From Panacagrimonas sp046594215 (GTDB lineage: Bacteria > Pseudomonadota > Gammaproteobacteria > Nevskiales > Nevskiaceae): a DNA stretch of 64,000 nucleotides. The stretch is from contig JBKJPX010000014.1 of NCBI GenBank assembly GCA_046594215.1, positions 1 through 64,000 of the forward strand, in the 5' to 3' direction. Positions 62,769 through 64,000 of the stretch are shown piece by piece. Both the position numbers and the translations under genes were made by a program. Under the pieces are notes generated by a model, which had not been told where the DNA came from, made no database searches, and saw only the letters and a list, made by a program, of their open reading frames with translations. How positions within the stretch are numbered: the stretch's first letter is position 1; every line of letters starts with the position of its first letter.

Positions 62769-63713
62769 CTACTGCGCCGCCTGAATGTACTGCGCCGGAT
62801 TCACCACGTAGCCGTTCAGCAGTACTTCGAAGTGAACGTGTGGACCTGTCGACCGCCCGCTGTTTCCGACCGCGGCGATCTTCTGACCCTTGTCGACCTT
62901 CTGGCCCGGCGTGACCAGCACGCGCGAGTTGTGGCCGTAGCGCGTGACGTAACCGTTGCCGTGGTTGATCTCAACCAGCAGCCCGTAGCCGTCTTCAGGC
63001 GCAGCCACGGTCACGACACCCGCCGCCACGGACAGCACGTCGGAGCCGTTGGGCGCCGCGAAGTCGATGCCCTCGTGCAGCGCGCGGCGGCCGTTGAAGG
63101 GATCGGCGCGCCACCCGTAAACCGACGACATGTAGCCGTTGGCGACCGGCCAGCCCGAGGGCTTGAGCTCCCGCTGCATGCGGCCGGCGACGAGGATGTC
63201 CTCGAGCACGCGCATCTGGCGTTCGCGCGCCGTCAACTTCAGCTCGAAGGCCTCGAGCGCGCCGAGCAACGGGTCCCCGTCGAAGTGCTCCGATTCCGTC
63301 GGAGACTCGGGACCGCCGACCGGGGGCGGTTCGGAGAAGTTGAATTCGTCTGGTTCGAGGCCGGCGATCTCGGTCATGCGGCTGCCCGCCGCGTCGAGGC
63401 GCATCACGTGGGCCTGTAGCTGAGCCACGCGCTGTGACAGCGCGCGCGTATTTTCCTCGGCCACGGCCTTGGCCTGGACCAGTTCCTCGCGTTGCTCGGC
63501 GACCTGGCGCGTCCAAAGCTGCGCAATCTCGGCCGGAACGGCACCCAAGGTTCCACCTCCTCCGCCGCCGCGCACGGCCCAACCGATCAGGCCCGCGGCC
63601 GCAGTAAGGCCGCCCAGCAGGAACACTGCGGGGACCCACAGCAGCACGTTTCGCGGCGTGAGCGCGAAACGCCAGGTGCGCCGCCGGTCGCGGCTGACTA
63701 CGATGATGTCCAT
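62769..63713 (-). CDS. Membrane-anchored M23 peptidase (LytM/EnvC type)
   Basis: A 314-residue protein. A transmembrane helix at about 23-47 (LLWVPAVFLLGGLTAAAG) anchors it with the rest in the periplasm. A coiled coil follows (AEQREELVQAKAVAEEN). The LytM domain at about 200-310 has HEGIDFAAP and HVHFEV, so the metal ligands H and D of the first motif and the HxH of the second are present and the enzyme may be active on peptidoglycan cross-links. It begins 35 bp from the divergent DUF721 gene and lies 155 bp upstream of secA. Confidence 0.92.
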   Translation of the reverse strand: MDIIVVSRDRRRTWRFALTPRNVLLWVPAVFLLGGLTAAAGLIGWAVRGGGGGGTLGAVPAEIAQLWTRQVAEQREELVQAKAVAEENTRALSQRVAQLQAHVMRLDAAGSRMTEIAGLEPDEFNFSEPPPVGGPESPTESEHFDGDPLLGALEAFELKLTARERQMRVLEDILVAGRMQRELKPSGWPVANGYMSSVYGWRADPFNGRRALHEGIDFAAPNGSDVLSVAAGVVTVAAPEDGYGLLVEINHGNGYVTRYGHNSRVLVTPGQKVDKGQKIAAVGNSGRSTGPHVHFEVLLNGYVVNPAQYIQAAQ

Positions 63714-63748
63714 TACTTGGGAATGCCTCTTTCGGCCCAGACCGTCTC

Positions 63749-64000
63749 GTGACCCCTTCGGATCCCGCCCTGCTGCATAGCCGCCTGCTCCAAAAGGCCG
63801 GCGACTTCGAGCCCCTGCTACAGCGTGTCCGGCGCATCGAGATGCTGGATCGCGCGGTGCATCAGTGGACCGGCGAACCCTGGCTGTCGGCGATTCGGGT
63901 CGCCAATCTGCGGGGGGATACGCTGGTCGTGTTTTCCGACAGTGCGACGGCAGCGACGATGCTGCGGTACCGGCGCGAGGACCTGATGACTTACCTGCGA
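63749..64000 (+). CDS. DUF721 (DciA-like) protein, partial at the window end
   Basis: The first 84 codons of a DUF721 protein: LLHSRLLQKAGDFEPLLQRV, then WLSAIRVANLRGDTLVVFSDSATAATMLRYRREDL. The pattern of a helix, then a strand VANLRGDTLVVF, then a helix at RYRREDLMTYL matches DciA and related proteins; DciA loads the DnaB helicase in many bacteria. The start is GTG at 63749. It diverges from the M23 gene. The rest lies beyond base 64000. Confidence 0.85.
   Translation, partial: MTPSDPALLHSRLLQKAGDFEPLLQRVRRIEMLDRAVHQWTGEPWLSAIRVANLRGDTLVVFSDSATAATMLRYRREDLMTYLR

Overview
The window is high-GC DNA from a chromosome, most likely of a beta- or gammaproteobacterium. The clearest pointers are the cluster at the right end (DUF721/DciA, M23 peptidase, SecA with a C-terminal zinc finger), an RluF pseudouridine synthase, an OlsF-like ornithine-lipid acyltransferase, and catabolic genes whose closest relatives by recognisable motifs are the nah/bph/phn genes of Proteobacteria. 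No CRISPR array, rRNA operon, phage or intact insertion sequence was seen. The accessory character comes from catabolic islands and decayed genes.

Bases 1-11000: after a gene end and a FecR-SPOR envelope protein comes a minus-strand operon, transcribed from about 9126 down to 3147. Its order is hydratase-aldolase (nahE type), small and large subunits of a class III extradiol dioxygenase (LigAB/CarBaBb type), chromene-carboxylate isomerase (nahD type), alpha and beta subunits of a naphthalene-type ring-hydroxylating dioxygenase, dihydrodiol dehydrogenase (bphB type) and Rieske ferredoxin. A NahR/NodD-like LysR regulator follows. Together these convert a fused-ring aromatic such as naphthalene or phenanthrene to an aromatic aldehyde plus pyruvate. 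The ferredoxin reductase and the aldehyde dehydrogenase are not in the operon. A secreted SGNH-type esterase lies upstream.

Bases 11000-28200: a second catabolic region. It opens with a DUF1330 gene, a beta-propeller gene remnant, a metaxin-like GST, an acyl-CoA dehydrogenase reduced to its two ends, a CrtC/AttH-like protein, a MaoC hydratase and a LysR regulator. A long minus-strand run follows (26957 to 17056): aldehyde dehydrogenase, Baeyer-Villiger monooxygenase (BVMO), alpha/beta hydrolase, zinc alcohol dehydrogenase, class III CoA-transferase, a second BVMO, a second hydrolase and an SDR. A divergent SDR faces it. This set matches a Chn-type route: cyclic alcohol, ketone, lactone, hydroxy acid, dicarboxylic acid, CoA ester.

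Bases 28200-41000: rluF, an NtaA-type flavin monooxygenase, tRNA-Arg(UCG) with a duplicated 3' end, a VIT1-type transporter, a lipocalin-like gene next to a stray rluF fragment, an OlsF-like fused acyltransferase, a lipoprotein hydrolase, a six-gene plus-strand series (membrane protein, DinB-like, ATP-grasp, YHS, DoxX-like, MipA), a NUDIX hydrolase, and a 272-bp MITE-like element beside a zinc-ribbon membrane protein.

Bases 41000-64000: exonuclease III, a small acidic protein, a histidine phosphatase gene broken by an in-frame stop, an MmcB-like nuclease translationally coupled to a RecB-nuclease/XPD-helicase fusion, a soluble hybrid histidine kinase, a DUF2236 oxygenase divergent from a TetR regulator, an acyl-CoA synthetase, a VWA protein, an AlkA glycosylase coupled to a metallo-beta-lactamase, a penicillin-acylase homologue, a secreted DUF11-like protein, a thiolase, and finally secA, an M23 peptidase and the start of a DUF721 gene.
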